Of a stretch of 64,000 nucleotides of DNA, positions 52,179 through 62,141 are shown piece by piece. The position numbers were made by a program, and so were the translations under genes. Each line of letters opens with the position of its first letter. Position 1 is the stretch's first letter. Below the pieces are notes generated by a model. That model saw only the letters and a program-made list of their open reading frames with translations, was not told where the DNA came from and made no database searches. The DNA lies in NCBI GenBank assembly GCA_966250385.1, contig CBINHC010000012.1:1-64000 (forward strand), written 5' to 3'. The stretch comes from DASWTL01 sp966250385. Lineage in GTDB: Bacteria; Bacteroidota; Bacteroidia; Sphingobacteriales; Sphingobacteriaceae.

Positions 52179-52802
52179 CTATTGTTCTGAACCTTCAAGT
52201 GAAGTGATCAGGCTGAACTTGTTCACGTTTTGGTTCTGGAGGATGTCCATTACCTTCTTAACCGCAGGATACTCTTCCTGGGAATCACCTTTGATGCTGA
52301 ACCGAAGATCCTTGTTATCGAGTTCCTTGGTCGCATAGCGGGCGGCATAAACCCAGTCGGTCAGCTCGGAAGCCCTGTTACCGACGGAGTCCACCGGAAT
52401 ACCGGGCTGAACGCCGGCTTCATTCCGCTTCGCACCATCCATGGCCAGCAGCTGCTTCAGGCTTCCTACAGGAACACCGAAGCTTTCTACCAGTGAGAAA
52501 CGGTACTTTTCTTCTTCAGTGAACTGAACGTTATACTGTTTGCCGATACGCTCCAGCATGTTTTTTCTGATCTCAGGTCCGGCAACACCGAAGAACACTT
52601 TACCGTCACCAATGGTTAGGGTAGCGATATCGGTATCAGGAACCTTAATCTGAACCACTGAAGACGGAATATCAACAGGAAGCGGCTCGGGCTGACGTGC
52701 AGTAGCAGTTAAGATAAAGAACGTTAACAACAAGAACGCCACGTCGCACATTGCCGTCATATCGATGGCTGTACTCTTTCTTGGAACTTTTACTCTTGGC
52801 AT
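52179..52802 (-). CDS. exbD: ExbD-type biopolymer transport protein (first copy)
   Basis: This 207-residue protein has the ExbD membrane helix with the proton-carrying aspartate (DMTAMCDVAFLLLTFFILTA near residue 14) and a periplasmic domain after it. The two tandem exbD genes are a Bacteroidota habit and may form a mixed channel. A hairpin lies between its start and the exbB stop. Confidence 0.92.
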   Translation of the reverse strand: MPRVKVPRKSTAIDMTAMCDVAFLLLTFFILTATARQPEPLPVDIPSSVVQIKVPDTDIATLTIGDGKVFFGVAGPEIRKNMLERIGKQYNVQFTEEEKYRFSLVESFGVPVGSLKQLLAMDGAKRNEAGVQPGIPVDSVGNRASELTDWVYAARYATKELDNKDLRFSIKGDSQEEYPAVKKVMDILQNQNVNKFSLITSLEGSEQ

Positions 52803-52841
52803 TTCTTAAGTTTAATTTCGTTTGTACTAATGAGATGATAG

Positions 52842-52871
52842 TATCCCGGAATTTCCATAAAGACCGGGATA
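52842..52871. other. Hairpin between exbB and exbD
   Basis: TATCCCGG and CCGGGATA form an 8-bp inverted repeat around a 14-base loop, 16 bases after the exbB stop on the minus strand. The minus strand lacks a T tract after it. It may protect the exbB message 3' end after processing and so raise the ExbB level over ExbD. Confidence 0.55.
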
Positions 52872-52886
52872 TTATTTTTCAATCTC

Positions 52887-53714
52887 TTATTTGTGGGTAC
52901 TTGCGTAGGTCTGTACGATAGAGAATCCGGCTTCGTCGATTGAGTAAGTCAGCTTATCAATCTTGGAAGTGAAGATGTTGTACATGATGATCGCCAGAGT
53001 AGAGGTAAGAATTCCTGTTGCAGTATTGATAAGTGCTTCAGAGATACCATTCGCCAGCTGAGCCTGGTCAGGCGCACCACCGGTACCAAGAGCCGCGAAC
53101 GCCTTGATCATACCGGTTACTGTTCCTAACAGACCGGACAGTGTACCGATCGATACCAGTGTTGCAATAACGGTCAGGTTTTGCTCCAGCATAGGCATTT
53201 CAAGGGCAGTAGCCTCTTCGATGTCTTTCTGGATAGCCAGTACAGACTGCTCAACGTCCAGGTTGGAATCAGCTTCCACTTCTCTGTATTTCTTCAGACC
53301 TGATTTGATCACGTTAGCTACAGAACCTTGTTGCTTGTCGCATTCCGCCATAGCACCTTCGATGTTGCCGCTGCTCAGGAATCCCTGGATCTTTTTGATG
53401 AAGGCGTCAACGTTGCCTTTACCAGCAGCTTTATTGATAACGAAATAACGCTCGAATGAGAATACGATTACCATCAGTAACAAACCGATCAGGATAGGCA
53501 CGATGAAACCACCTTTATATACCATTCCGAAGTAGTTACCAGGTAGTGGGTGACCGCCATCCGGGTCTCCGCCTTCGAAGTTTGAAGGGTTACCCATGAT
53601 GAATTTCCATAACAGAAATCCGATTACCAGACAGATGACGATAGATAGACTTGCAAAAATGCTTGAACCAGAGCTTTCTTTTTTGGCTGTTGTTGGTTTT
53701 GGTGCGTTTGCCAT
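52887..53714 (-). CDS. exbB: MotA/TolQ/ExbB proton-channel protein
   Basis: The 275-residue membrane protein has three hydrophobic helices: one near the N-terminus (SLSIVICLVIGFLLWKFIM), one near residue 72, and a TolQ/ExbB-type pair towards the end (LLGTVTGMIKAFAALGTGG and NTATGILTSTLAIIMYNIF). With ExbD it forms the inner-membrane proton channel that energises TonB. It is the first gene of the operon, and a promoter with good -7 and -33 boxes lies upstream. Confidence 0.93.
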   Translation of the reverse strand: MANAPKPTTAKKESSGSSIFASLSIVICLVIGFLLWKFIMGNPSNFEGGDPDGGHPLPGNYFGMVYKGGFIVPILIGLLLMVIVFSFERYFVINKAAGKGNVDAFIKKIQGFLSSGNIEGAMAECDKQQGSVANVIKSGLKKYREVEADSNLDVEQSVLAIQKDIEEATALEMPMLEQNLTVIATLVSIGTLSGLLGTVTGMIKAFAALGTGGAPDQAQLANGISEALINTATGILTSTLAIIMYNIFTSKIDKLTYSIDEAGFSIVQTYASTHK

Positions 53715-53793
53715 TTTTAAATTTAGTTTTAGTTGTTGATTTAATTATTATAAGTTAATTGTTCGCTTTGTGTTTTGTTTACCCAGTGGAAAA

Positions 53794-53823
53794 CAAAAAT
53801 ATAATTTTACAGGTAATAACAAA
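53794..53823 (-). promoter_or_regulatory. Promoter of the exbB operon
   Basis: On the minus strand TTTG (53820-53823) is followed after 18 bases by TATTTTTG (53794-53801), near the Bacteroidota TTTG-N19-21-TAnnTTTG consensus. The transcript leader would be about 70 bases. Confidence 0.6.
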
Positions 53824-53987
53824 CCCCCTCAGGATTTATTCCATCCGCGCAGTTTCCCGGTGCCAATCCTGAAATCCTTGTGCGAAACCGACCCGTTAAT
53901 AAAAAAAAATTGCCCCCGTCAGAGACAATTTTTTACAATGAAAACTATTTTTTTTATGAATTGCAAGCGCAGCCGTAAAAAAACTTT

Positions 53988-55583
<1,596 letters not shown>

Positions 55584-55615
55584 AAATCAACATGCTTTTA
55601 TGTTCCTTATTAGAA

Positions 55616-55648
55616 CAAAAGTAAGCCTATATTGATTACAAAAACAAA
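55616..55648 (-). promoter_or_regulatory. Promoter of pckA
   Basis: On the minus strand TTTG (55645-55648) is followed after 21 bases by TACTTTTG (55616-55623), an exact fit to the Bacteroidota TTTG-N19-21-TAnnTTTG promoter. The predicted leader is about 26 bases. Confidence 0.75.
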
Positions 55649-55684
55649 GAAAAACTCCCTAAAAATCAGCAAATTGTATCGAAA

Positions 55685-55722
55685 ACACTAAGCGCTAACA
55701 CACTAAGAATCAATACACTAAG
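55685..55722. repeat. Three ACACTAAG direct repeats, 15-bp period
   Basis: ACACTAAG occurs at 55685, 55700 and 55715, exactly 15 bases apart. It lies upstream of the pckA promoter and downstream of the SUI1-family gene. It could be a regulator site or degenerate intergenic repeat of the kind seen in this phylum. Confidence 0.6.
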
Positions 55723-55741
55723 CAGGCCAAAAAAAGTACCT

Positions 55742-56098
55742 TTATCCGCCGATTTTTTTTACTCTGAAACCGTCGGCCAGCAGCAGATTCATCACCTTTT
55801 CACGGAAATCCCCCTGGATCAGAATTTCGCCGTCCTTGACCGATCCGCCGACCCCGCATTTCTGCTTGAGTTTTTTGCCCAGGGCTTCCAGGTCGGAATC
55901 GGTTCCGCGGAAACCGGTTATTAAGGTAACCGCTTTACCACCGCGTTGTTTTTTGTCAAGCTGAACCCGGAGATCCTGCATCCTGGGTTCCGGTGTTTCC
56001 ACCTGCTCCTCTTCGGGAACCTGGTACTGATGGTCCGGATCTGTGGAGAATACGATCCCCTCAAAGCTGTTGAATTTCTTTGATCGCTTGTCTTTCAT
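55742..56098 (-). CDS. SUI1/YciH-family translation-initiation-like protein
   Basis: The 118-residue protein has a short variable N-terminus and a C-terminal SUI1 fold: VQLDKKQRGGKAVTLITGFR, then ALGKKLKQKCGVGGSVKDG and IQGDFREKVMNLLLADGFRV. The eukaryotic relative eIF1 controls start-site choice; the bacterial YciH role is less clear. It is a single gene. A probable -7 box (TAATTTTG, minus strand, 56103-56110) lies so close that the message may have almost no leader. Confidence 0.88.
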   Translation of the reverse strand: MKDKRSKKFNSFEGIVFSTDPDHQYQVPEEEQVETPEPRMQDLRVQLDKKQRGGKAVTLITGFRGTDSDLEALGKKLKQKCGVGGSVKDGEILIQGDFREKVMNLLLADGFRVKKIGG

Positions 56099-56206
56099 AA
56101 CGCAAAATTAGTCAATTAAAACCACCGGCATCACCGGAGCGTCAGGATGGTTCCCTGACTTTTCTGGTAATGATTTCTATATTTAACGTTCAACCATTCC
56201 TAAAAC

Positions 56207-57658
56207 ATGAAACTGCTCAAGTACCTTGCCTTTATCCTGCTGACCGCGCTGTCCGTTGCCGCTGGCGCGCAGGTCGATGTTCCATTGTTCACCAAAGACT
56301 TTCCCCCGGAAGAGTTTGCGGCCCGGCGAAACAAGGTTTATGACGCCATCGGCGCAACCGGCATTGCCGTTCTGCAGGGCGCCCCGGCACCATCAGCCTA
56401 CGTCCGGTTCAGGCAATCCAATGACTTCTTCTATTTAAGCGGGATAGAAGTACCGCAGGCCTACCTGGTGCTGAACGGCGCCAGCCGGACAGCCAGCCTG
56501 TATCTTCCGCACCGGAATGAGGGGCGTGAAAGAGGGGAAGGCAAGATGCTTTCCGCCGAAGACGCCGACCTGATCAGGCAGCTCAGCGGGATCGAAAACG
56601 TTTACGGGACCGAAGTGATGGCCGAGCATCTCGGCCGGTTTCCGGCAAGCGAGCTTTTCACGCCCTTTTCACCCGCCGAAGGTCTCGCCATGAGCCGGGA
56701 TCTGGCGGTCCGGGCGGTGGCTGACGCCTTATCCGACCCCTGGGATGGAACCGGCTCACGGGAGGCGGCTTTTATCCATAAGATCCGGTCCGGCTTTCCG
56801 AAATATGAGATCAGGAACCTCACCCCGACCCTGGATGCCCTCAGGCTCATCAAGAGCCCCCGGGAAATTGAACTGATCAGAGATGCGACCCGCCTGTCCG
56901 GACTTTCCCTGCTGGAGGCCATGCGTTCAGTGGAACCGGGCATATATGAGTATGAGGTGGACGCCGCCGCGAAATATATCTATTTCCGGAACGGTGCCCA
57001 GGGAGACGCCTATTACTCGCTGATCGCCAGTGCCGAGAATGCCTACTATCCGCATTACAACGCAGGCAAGAGAAAGATGAAGGACGGCGACTTTCTGCTC
57101 ATGGACTATGCCCCGGATTATCGGTATTACATGAGCGACCTGACGCGGATGATGCCGGTGAACGGAAAGTTCAGTTCCTGGCAGCGCGAGCTTTACGGCT
57201 TCTACCTGGGATGCTACAAGAGTATCCTGAAACACATTCAGCCGGGAAAAACCGCACAGGAGATCAAGAAAGCCGCTGTCACTGATATGCAGGCCCTGTT
57301 AACGGCAGGCAGGTTCTCAAAACCCGCATACAGCGCGGCTGCAAAGCGGTTTGTGGACAACTACGACAAATCGTCCCAGAATCCGCGCGGTATGCTCGGA
57401 CACTGGATCGGCATGTCCACCCATGACGTCGGGGGCTACGACGGATCCCCGCTGCGCGCCGGCATGGTTTTCACCATCGAACCGGCCCTGACCGTTCCTG
57501 AAGAGAAAATCTACATCCGGCTGGAAGACGCCATCGTCATTACCGACAAGGGCGCCGAGATCATCAGCGACTTTGTTCCGATGGACATGGATGCTATTGA
57601 GAAGCTGATGAAAGAGAAAGGGATCCTGCAGGCCTACGGCCGGGATCTGAAGAACTAA
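56207..57658 (+). CDS. Xaa-Pro aminopeptidase (aminopeptidase P family), exported
   Basis: The 483-residue protein starts with a signal peptide (MKLLKYLAFILLTALSVAAG). It has an N-terminal creatinase-like domain and a pita-bread M24 catalytic domain. The metal ligands look present: the two aspartates around LLMDYAPDYRYYMSDLTR, His in HWIGMSTHDVGGYD, Glu in TIEPALTV and Glu in IRLEDAIVIT. It removes N-terminal residues preceding proline, probably in the periplasm. It is alone on its strand and converges with a lipoprotein gene across a shared terminator. Confidence 0.92.
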   Translation: MKLLKYLAFILLTALSVAAGAQVDVPLFTKDFPPEEFAARRNKVYDAIGATGIAVLQGAPAPSAYVRFRQSNDFFYLSGIEVPQAYLVLNGASRTASLYLPHRNEGRERGEGKMLSAEDADLIRQLSGIENVYGTEVMAEHLGRFPASELFTPFSPAEGLAMSRDLAVRAVADALSDPWDGTGSREAAFIHKIRSGFPKYEIRNLTPTLDALRLIKSPREIELIRDATRLSGLSLLEAMRSVEPGIYEYEVDAAAKYIYFRNGAQGDAYYSLIASAENAYYPHYNAGKRKMKDGDFLLMDYAPDYRYYMSDLTRMMPVNGKFSSWQRELYGFYLGCYKSILKHIQPGKTAQEIKKAAVTDMQALLTAGRFSKPAYSAAAKRFVDNYDKSSQNPRGMLGHWIGMSTHDVGGYDGSPLRAGMVFTIEPALTVPEEKIYIRLEDAIVITDKGAEIISDFVPMDMDAIEKLMKEKGILQAYGRDLKN

Positions 57659-57681
57659 CTTACATCTCCTGTTATAATGAA

Positions 57682-57716
57682 AATGCCCCCGGTAAGCAGC
57701 GCTTGCCGGGGGCATT
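57682..57716. terminator. Bidirectional terminator between aminopeptidase and lipoprotein genes
   Basis: AATGCCCCCGGTAAG and CTTGCCGGGGGCATT form a 15-bp stem with one G-T pair around a 5-nt loop between two converging genes. The T tracts are short on both strands, so the stem strength is the main evidence. Confidence 0.75.
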
Positions 57717-57737
57717 GTGTATCCGGAGTTCCGGAAT

Positions 57738-59054
57738 CTAGTAGTTTTTATAGAACTGGCGGATCTTCGCCGTCAGCTGCTGATAGATCGGCTGGGTGAA
57801 TTCAAGGAACAGCTCCTGGGGAGCCGGAGGCGGAACCTCCTTGCTTTTCATGATCCGAAGCTGGGTTCCGTCCAGTGCGCGCTCATCGCCGTTGAAGTAT
57901 CCCCACTGGGTCTGCCAAACGTAGGCGCCCGGGAACTTTTCCTGGCTCAGGACGCGGCGGGTTTGCCCGTCGAGGATCCGAAAGTCCAGGAGACCCTTCG
58001 ATTCCAGCGTCTTGGTAAATATATGCGTCGTCGCTTTGGCTTTTCCGTAGACCTTCCTCGTTTCCCTGGTAGTACCTGCCGGGGCCGTACTGCTTCCGTT
58101 ACATGAACCCACCTTGTCGCCATGATCAAGGTGCGCCTTCAGGTCAGCTTCCCGGACAATCAGGGTCTCCGTCCTTCCGTTCGATTTATGGCAAATGGTG
58201 ACCTTCCCTTGCGCTGCCCGGTTTCCCGCAGGTACATCGACTTCATAGGTCGCCAGAACGATGCTGTCCCGGATCAGATCCGACTCTTTTTCATGGATGT
58301 AGGTCTGGCCGACGACGAAATCGTCGAAGGCAAGCTGAATGATCTGGTCGGGCTTGTTCAGACCGATCTTTTTGGCTTCCCGGGCCGTATAGAACCTGAC
58401 GAACCGGTTGACCGGTGAACTCAGCAGGAACTCATTGATTTTATTGTCGAAGAACTCATTCGACAGTTTCAGTGCCTGGCTGTGCATCGGAATGGGCTCC
58501 ACCACAACATGCACGGTAGCGTAAAACTCCGCGTCCTTCAGACGCTCTTCGGTATCCTTATAGGATCGGACCAGGGAGTTCGCTACGGTGAAGTGCTCGA
58601 AAGCCAGCTTTGCTTCTTCCCGGTCCCCTTTGCGTGCCTTTTCAAGGGCTGCAAGCCCTGCCTCATACCGTTCACTCGCCGCCTTCAGTTTCGCGCTTTC
58701 ATTCTCGGACGTATACCGCGCGGGCTGAACCACGTTCTGGAGACAGGCCGGGCAGCGCATGAGTTCGTCATACATCTGGTTGAGCGTTTCGTACTCGCGG
58801 CTGATCGCTTCCCACTTGAAACGTTCATAGGTAAGCTCCATGTTTTTAACCCGTTCGAGGTGCCACTTCCGGGCCAGGGGGTAGGTTACGGAAAGGATTT
58901 CCCGGGACTTCTTATGATTTCCGTTGCTGCGCAGCCGGTTGACGGCCTTGTAGAATGCTTCATCATAATTGCCCTGCTGCATGGCCTTCTTACCGGAGGT
59001 ACAGGCGGACAGCAGGAAGATCAACAGGGTAAAAAAAGTAAAGGTTCTGATCAT
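57738..59054 (-). CDS. Uncharacterised lipoprotein with helical TPR-like start
   Basis: The 438-residue protein begins with a lipoprotein signal (FFTLLIFLLSACTSGKK), Cys18 being the lipidation site. Residues 25-170 are helical and TPR-like, with ATERYEAGLAALEKARKGD-like segments. A beta-rich C-terminal half follows, with VDVPAGNRAAQGKVTICHKS and a GSCNGSSTAPAGTT linker. I do not recognise a family. It is a single gene next to the lipid kinase gene, 38 bases apart on the same strand, and could share its promoter. Confidence 0.75.
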   Translation of the reverse strand: MIRTFTFFTLLIFLLSACTSGKKAMQQGNYDEAFYKAVNRLRSNGNHKKSREILSVTYPLARKWHLERVKNMELTYERFKWEAISREYETLNQMYDELMRCPACLQNVVQPARYTSENESAKLKAASERYEAGLAALEKARKGDREEAKLAFEHFTVANSLVRSYKDTEERLKDAEFYATVHVVVEPIPMHSQALKLSNEFFDNKINEFLLSSPVNRFVRFYTAREAKKIGLNKPDQIIQLAFDDFVVGQTYIHEKESDLIRDSIVLATYEVDVPAGNRAAQGKVTICHKSNGRTETLIVREADLKAHLDHGDKVGSCNGSSTAPAGTTRETRKVYGKAKATTHIFTKTLESKGLLDFRILDGQTRRVLSQEKFPGAYVWQTQWGYFNGDERALDGTQLRIMKSKEVPPPAPQELFLEFTQPIYQQLTAKIRQFYKNY

Positions 59055-59092
59055 AAAATGAATTTACATGAGAGAATGGAGACGGCTGATGA

Positions 59093-59965
59093 TTATATGA
59101 GCACTTCGAGGTTCAAAGGTTTAACGCTCACCTCCAGTTCGGTCCCCATGGTCACGGGCTCACCGTCGACATGGACCGCTCCGGGAGTCATCCGGGTGAT
59201 GCGGATATCCTTTCCCTTGATGATCTCCACATACCTGGACCGGTCGGCGGTCTTGGTGAACATGTGCAGCCCCATTACCGGGAAATGATAAAGCGGAAAG
59301 GGTTTGATGATACAGACATCAAGCAAGCCGTCCCGCAGGGAAGCTTTCGGCGCGACGTGGGCGTTGTTACCGAACTGCGATGAATTGGCCAGATTGATCA
59401 TGAAAGCGGTACGCTCGATCTTATGCCCGTCGATGTCGATCAGGTAGGTCTCGGGCTCATAGTTGGAGATCTCCGTAAATGCCGTCTTCACATACCCCTG
59501 GAAACCGCGCCTGGCGATCTTCGCAAAACAGGAGCTGATATGCGCGTCAAACCCGATCCCGGCCATGTTGTAGAAACTGTGGTTATTGAAGCTGCCGGTA
59601 TCGATCTTTACGGTCCGCAGCCCGTTCAGGGTGCGGACAGCGTCCCTCCGCGAGAGATTGATCTTCAGCGCGCGGGCCAGGCCGTTTCCTGATCCGCACG
59701 GGATGATTCCCATCACTTTTCCGGACCCTTCGATAGCCGAAGCTACTTCATTGATCGTTCCGTCACCGCCCACGGCTACGATGATGTCGAAGCCCTCGCG
59801 GACTCCACGGGCGGCGAGCTCGCGGCAGTGGCCTACGGATTCGGAAAAAACATATTCGGCACTGAACAGGGCGGGGTCCAGATCAGCCTTTGCAAGGGTA
59901 CTGAAACTGGATTTATTCTTGCCGCCGGAAACTGGATTTATGACAAAAAGGATGTTCTTTTTCAA
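59093..59965 (-). CDS. Diacylglycerol/lipid kinase family protein
   Basis: The 290-residue protein matches the DagK/YegS fold: NPVSGGKNKSSFSTLAKAD at the start, VAVGGDGTINEVASAIEGS near residue 65, and GIIPCGSGNGLARALKINLS after it. The glycine-rich GGDGT motif binds ATP. It phosphorylates diacylglycerol or another lipid, recycling membrane lipid precursors. It is transcribed away from metK; a -7 box (TAACTTTG, minus strand, 59983-59990) lies 17 bases before the start. Confidence 0.9.
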   Translation of the reverse strand: MKKNILFVINPVSGGKNKSSFSTLAKADLDPALFSAEYVFSESVGHCRELAARGVREGFDIIVAVGGDGTINEVASAIEGSGKVMGIIPCGSGNGLARALKINLSRRDAVRTLNGLRTVKIDTGSFNNHSFYNMAGIGFDAHISSCFAKIARRGFQGYVKTAFTEISNYEPETYLIDIDGHKIERTAFMINLANSSQFGNNAHVAPKASLRDGLLDVCIIKPFPLYHFPVMGLHMFTKTADRSRYVEIIKGKDIRITRMTPGAVHVDGEPVTMGTELEVSVKPLNLEVLI

Positions 59966-59982
59966 GCAGATAAAACTTGGTG

Positions 59983-59990
59983 CAAAGTTA
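59983..59990 (-). promoter_or_regulatory. Probable -7 box of the lipid kinase gene
   Basis: The minus strand reads TAACTTTG here, an exact TAnnTTTG match, placing the start of transcription near the ATG. It is divergent from the metK promoter 32 bases away. Confidence 0.5.
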
Positions 59991-60021
59991 ATTTATAATT
60001 TTCCAGTATTTAAAAATTGTT

Positions 60022-60029
60022 TACTTTTG
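60022..60029 (+). promoter_or_regulatory. metK: -7 box of metK
   Basis: TACTTTTG matches TAnnTTTG exactly. Transcription would start around 60036, directly in front of the riboswitch-like element, so the arrangement of the two is coherent. Confidence 0.6.
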
Positions 60030-60039
60030 GCGCACGAAA

Positions 60040-60090
60040 CAGTGGATCGATTTGCGTTGATTGCAACCACGTAAAAAAAAGTGCTAAAAA
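60040..60090 (+). promoter_or_regulatory. Probable SAM-II riboswitch in the metK leader
   Basis: The leader has the SAM-II features in order: a P1 strand GTGG (60042-60045), GATTT (60049-60053), then six bases later ATTGCAA directly followed by CCACG (the other P1 strand, 60067-60071), a run of A, and GTGCTAAAAA (60081-60090) as the pseudoknot strand. Spacings from GATTT to the end match the remembered metagenomic SAM-II structure. P1 is four pairs, with two extra bases before GATTT. It would bind S-adenosylmethionine, made by the enzyme encoded right after it, and reduce expression when SAM is plentiful. Confidence 0.7.
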
Positions 60091-60157
60091 CATAACTTTA
60101 TTTTACCCTCTCCCGCTCCCCGGTCCGCCTGCTTTCCAGATTTTAATCATCAAGTTT

Positions 60158-61411
60158 ATGCCTTATTTATTCACTTCTGAATCTGTATCAGAGGGGCATC
60201 CTGACAAAGTTGCCGACCAGATTTCTGATGCGTTGATTGATAATTTTTTAGCGTGGGACCCGGATTCAAAAGTGGCCTGCGAAACACTGGTAACCACCGG
60301 CCAGGTGGTTCTTGCCGGAGAGGTAAAATCCAAGACTTACCTGGACGTGCAGAAGATCGCCCGTGAGGTGATCCGGAAGATCGGATACACCAAGTCCGAA
60401 TACATGTTCGAAGCCAATTCCTGCGGAGTTTTCTCGGCAATTCACGAACAGTCTGCTGATATCAACCAGGGCGTTGACCGCGTCAACCGCCAGGAGCAGG
60501 GCGCCGGAGACCAGGGAATGATGTTCGGTTATGCGACCAACGAAACCGAAAACTACATGCCGCTTGCTCTCGACCTGGCCCATAAGATCCTGATCGAGCT
60601 TGCGGCCCTGCGCCGTGAGAACAGCGAGATCAAGTACCTTCGCCCGGATGCCAAGTCACAGGTGACCATCGAATACGCGGATGACCATCAGCCGGTGCGG
60701 ATCGATACGATCGTCGTTTCCACCCAGCATGACGAGTTCGGCTCGGAAGCTGAAATGCAGCAAAAGATCCGCGAGGATATCATCAACATCCTGATTCCGA
60801 GGATCAAGGCTCAGCTGAAACCTGAACTTCAGAAACTTTTCAATGATCAGATCAAATATCACATCAACCCGACCGGCAAATTCGTGATCGGCGGTCCTCA
60901 CGGGGATACCGGCCTGACCGGAAGAAAGATCATCGTTGATACCTATGGCGGAAAAGGTGCGCACGGTGGCGGTGCATTCTCCGGCAAGGACCCTTCAAAG
61001 GTGGACCGCTCCGCAGCCTATGCGACGCGCCATATCGCCAAGAACCTGGTTGCCGCCGGCGTAGCGGATGAGATCCTGGTTCAGGTATCGTATGCGATCG
61101 GGGTAAAAGATCCGATGGGCGTGTATGTGAACACCTACGGATCATCAAAGGTCGGGTTATCCGACGGCGAGATCGCCAACAAGATCGTGGAGATCTTCGA
61201 CCTGACGCCTTACGGAATCGAAACCCGGCTGAAGCTGCGTAACCCGATCTATTCGGAGACCGCTGCTTACGGACATATGGGCCGGTCAAACGAGGTCGTA
61301 ACCAAAACATTTGAAGGCACCAACGGCGAAAAGAAACAAGTGGAAGTTGAACTGTTCACCTGGGAAAAACTGGACTATGCAGACCAGGTCCGGACCGCCT
61401 TCGGACTGTAA
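60158..61411 (+). CDS. metK: S-adenosylmethionine synthetase
   Basis: From the ATG at 60158 the enzyme has 417 residues and begins MPYLFTSESVSEGHPDKVAD, the universal MetK start with its ATP-binding histidine. GAGDQGMMFGYATNE near residue 117 and GGGAFSGKDPSKVDRSAAY near 265 are the two signatures. It makes SAM from methionine and ATP. An upstream-extended reading would translate the riboswitch-like leader and is rejected. Its leader and a terminator frame a single-gene transcript. Confidence 0.97.
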   Translation: MPYLFTSESVSEGHPDKVADQISDALIDNFLAWDPDSKVACETLVTTGQVVLAGEVKSKTYLDVQKIAREVIRKIGYTKSEYMFEANSCGVFSAIHEQSADINQGVDRVNRQEQGAGDQGMMFGYATNETENYMPLALDLAHKILIELAALRRENSEIKYLRPDAKSQVTIEYADDHQPVRIDTIVVSTQHDEFGSEAEMQQKIREDIINILIPRIKAQLKPELQKLFNDQIKYHINPTGKFVIGGPHGDTGLTGRKIIVDTYGGKGAHGGGAFSGKDPSKVDRSAAYATRHIAKNLVAAGVADEILVQVSYAIGVKDPMGVYVNTYGSSKVGLSDGEIANKIVEIFDLTPYGIETRLKLRNPIYSETAAYGHMGRSNEVVTKTFEGTNGEKKQVEVELFTWEKLDYADQVRTAFGL

Positions 61412-61431
61412 AAAACTCATTCTTTTCAGGG

Positions 61432-61462
61432 AGCCCTTGCCGACAGGTAAGGGCTTCTTTGA
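61432..61462 (+). terminator. Terminator of metK
   Basis: AGCCCTT-G-CC and GG-T-AAGGGCT pair around a 4-base loop, with a TCTTTGATTTT tract after. It starts 21 bases beyond the metK stop. Confidence 0.8.
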
Positions 61463-61530
61463 TTTTAAGTCATTGCTCAGTGCCGATTGAGAAGGCTGCC
61501 TGTTCCCTCCTTTCAGGGCTAAGTCAGGTT

Positions 61531-62130
61531 TCACCCCCCGTTCAGTGCCTTTTTCATGATTTTCTGAACCCACACCGGTGCCAGGACAATATCGTGCCGC
61601 AGGTCTTTCTCTTCTTCCCTGCACAACAGGTCTATGATCTTTCTCTCTTCGGCTTCGGTTATCCTGCCATTGCCAATTTCTTTTAATGCCTGTATGACCA
61701 GGCCGCTTACTTTTCCCTTGGCCATCAGATTTTTAGGGGTAGTTCTTTTGAATTTGATCTTACGCCTGCCAACCTTTATTTCCCGGGGCGAGCCATCGGT
61801 AAGCAACACAATATTCATGGGAACCTGGGTACTTAGTCCCAGGGCATTTAAGGCATAGCTCCCGGTGGGTACCGTGCGTATCCGATCACGCTTTGCAATG
61901 GCTGCGGCCACTTCTTCAGCAGAGGGCACTATTTTGCCTAAATAGCTACTCTCTTTCGGCCGAACATAAATACCATGCGACACCCTCCTGATCGCACCTT
62001 CTTTTTCTAACCTGAACAGGGAAAGCCTTACCGCTTCTGATGATCCGAGATCACTGAAATCGGCAGCTAGCAGCATCTCGCCGCGAGGAAGAGCTTCTAT
62101 GCGTTTTAGCACACTTTCTGCTATGCTCAT
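61531..62130 (-). CDS. Orphan AbiEi/DUF6088-type antitoxin and repressor
   Basis: From the ATG at 62130 the product has 199 residues. The N-terminal winged-helix part (SEAVRLSLFRLEKEGAIRRV, then SHGIYVRPKESSYLGKIVPS) and the following beta region resemble the DUF6088/AbiEi antitoxins of type IV toxin-antitoxin systems. These bind inverted repeats at their own promoter and keep a nucleotidyltransferase toxin in check. No toxin gene follows: the next gene on that side is metK, convergent. The region is lower in G+C than its neighbours, which suggests transfer. Whether it is a relic or was taken over as a regulator cannot be told. Confidence 0.75.
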   Translation of the reverse strand: MSIAESVLKRIEALPRGEMLLAADFSDLGSSEAVRLSLFRLEKEGAIRRVSHGIYVRPKESSYLGKIVPSAEEVAAAIAKRDRIRTVPTGSYALNALGLSTQVPMNIVLLTDGSPREIKVGRRKIKFKRTTPKNLMAKGKVSGLVIQALKEIGNGRITEAEERKIIDLLCREEEKDLRHDIVLAPVWVQKIMKKALNGG

Positions 62131-62141
62131 TAGATCGAATT

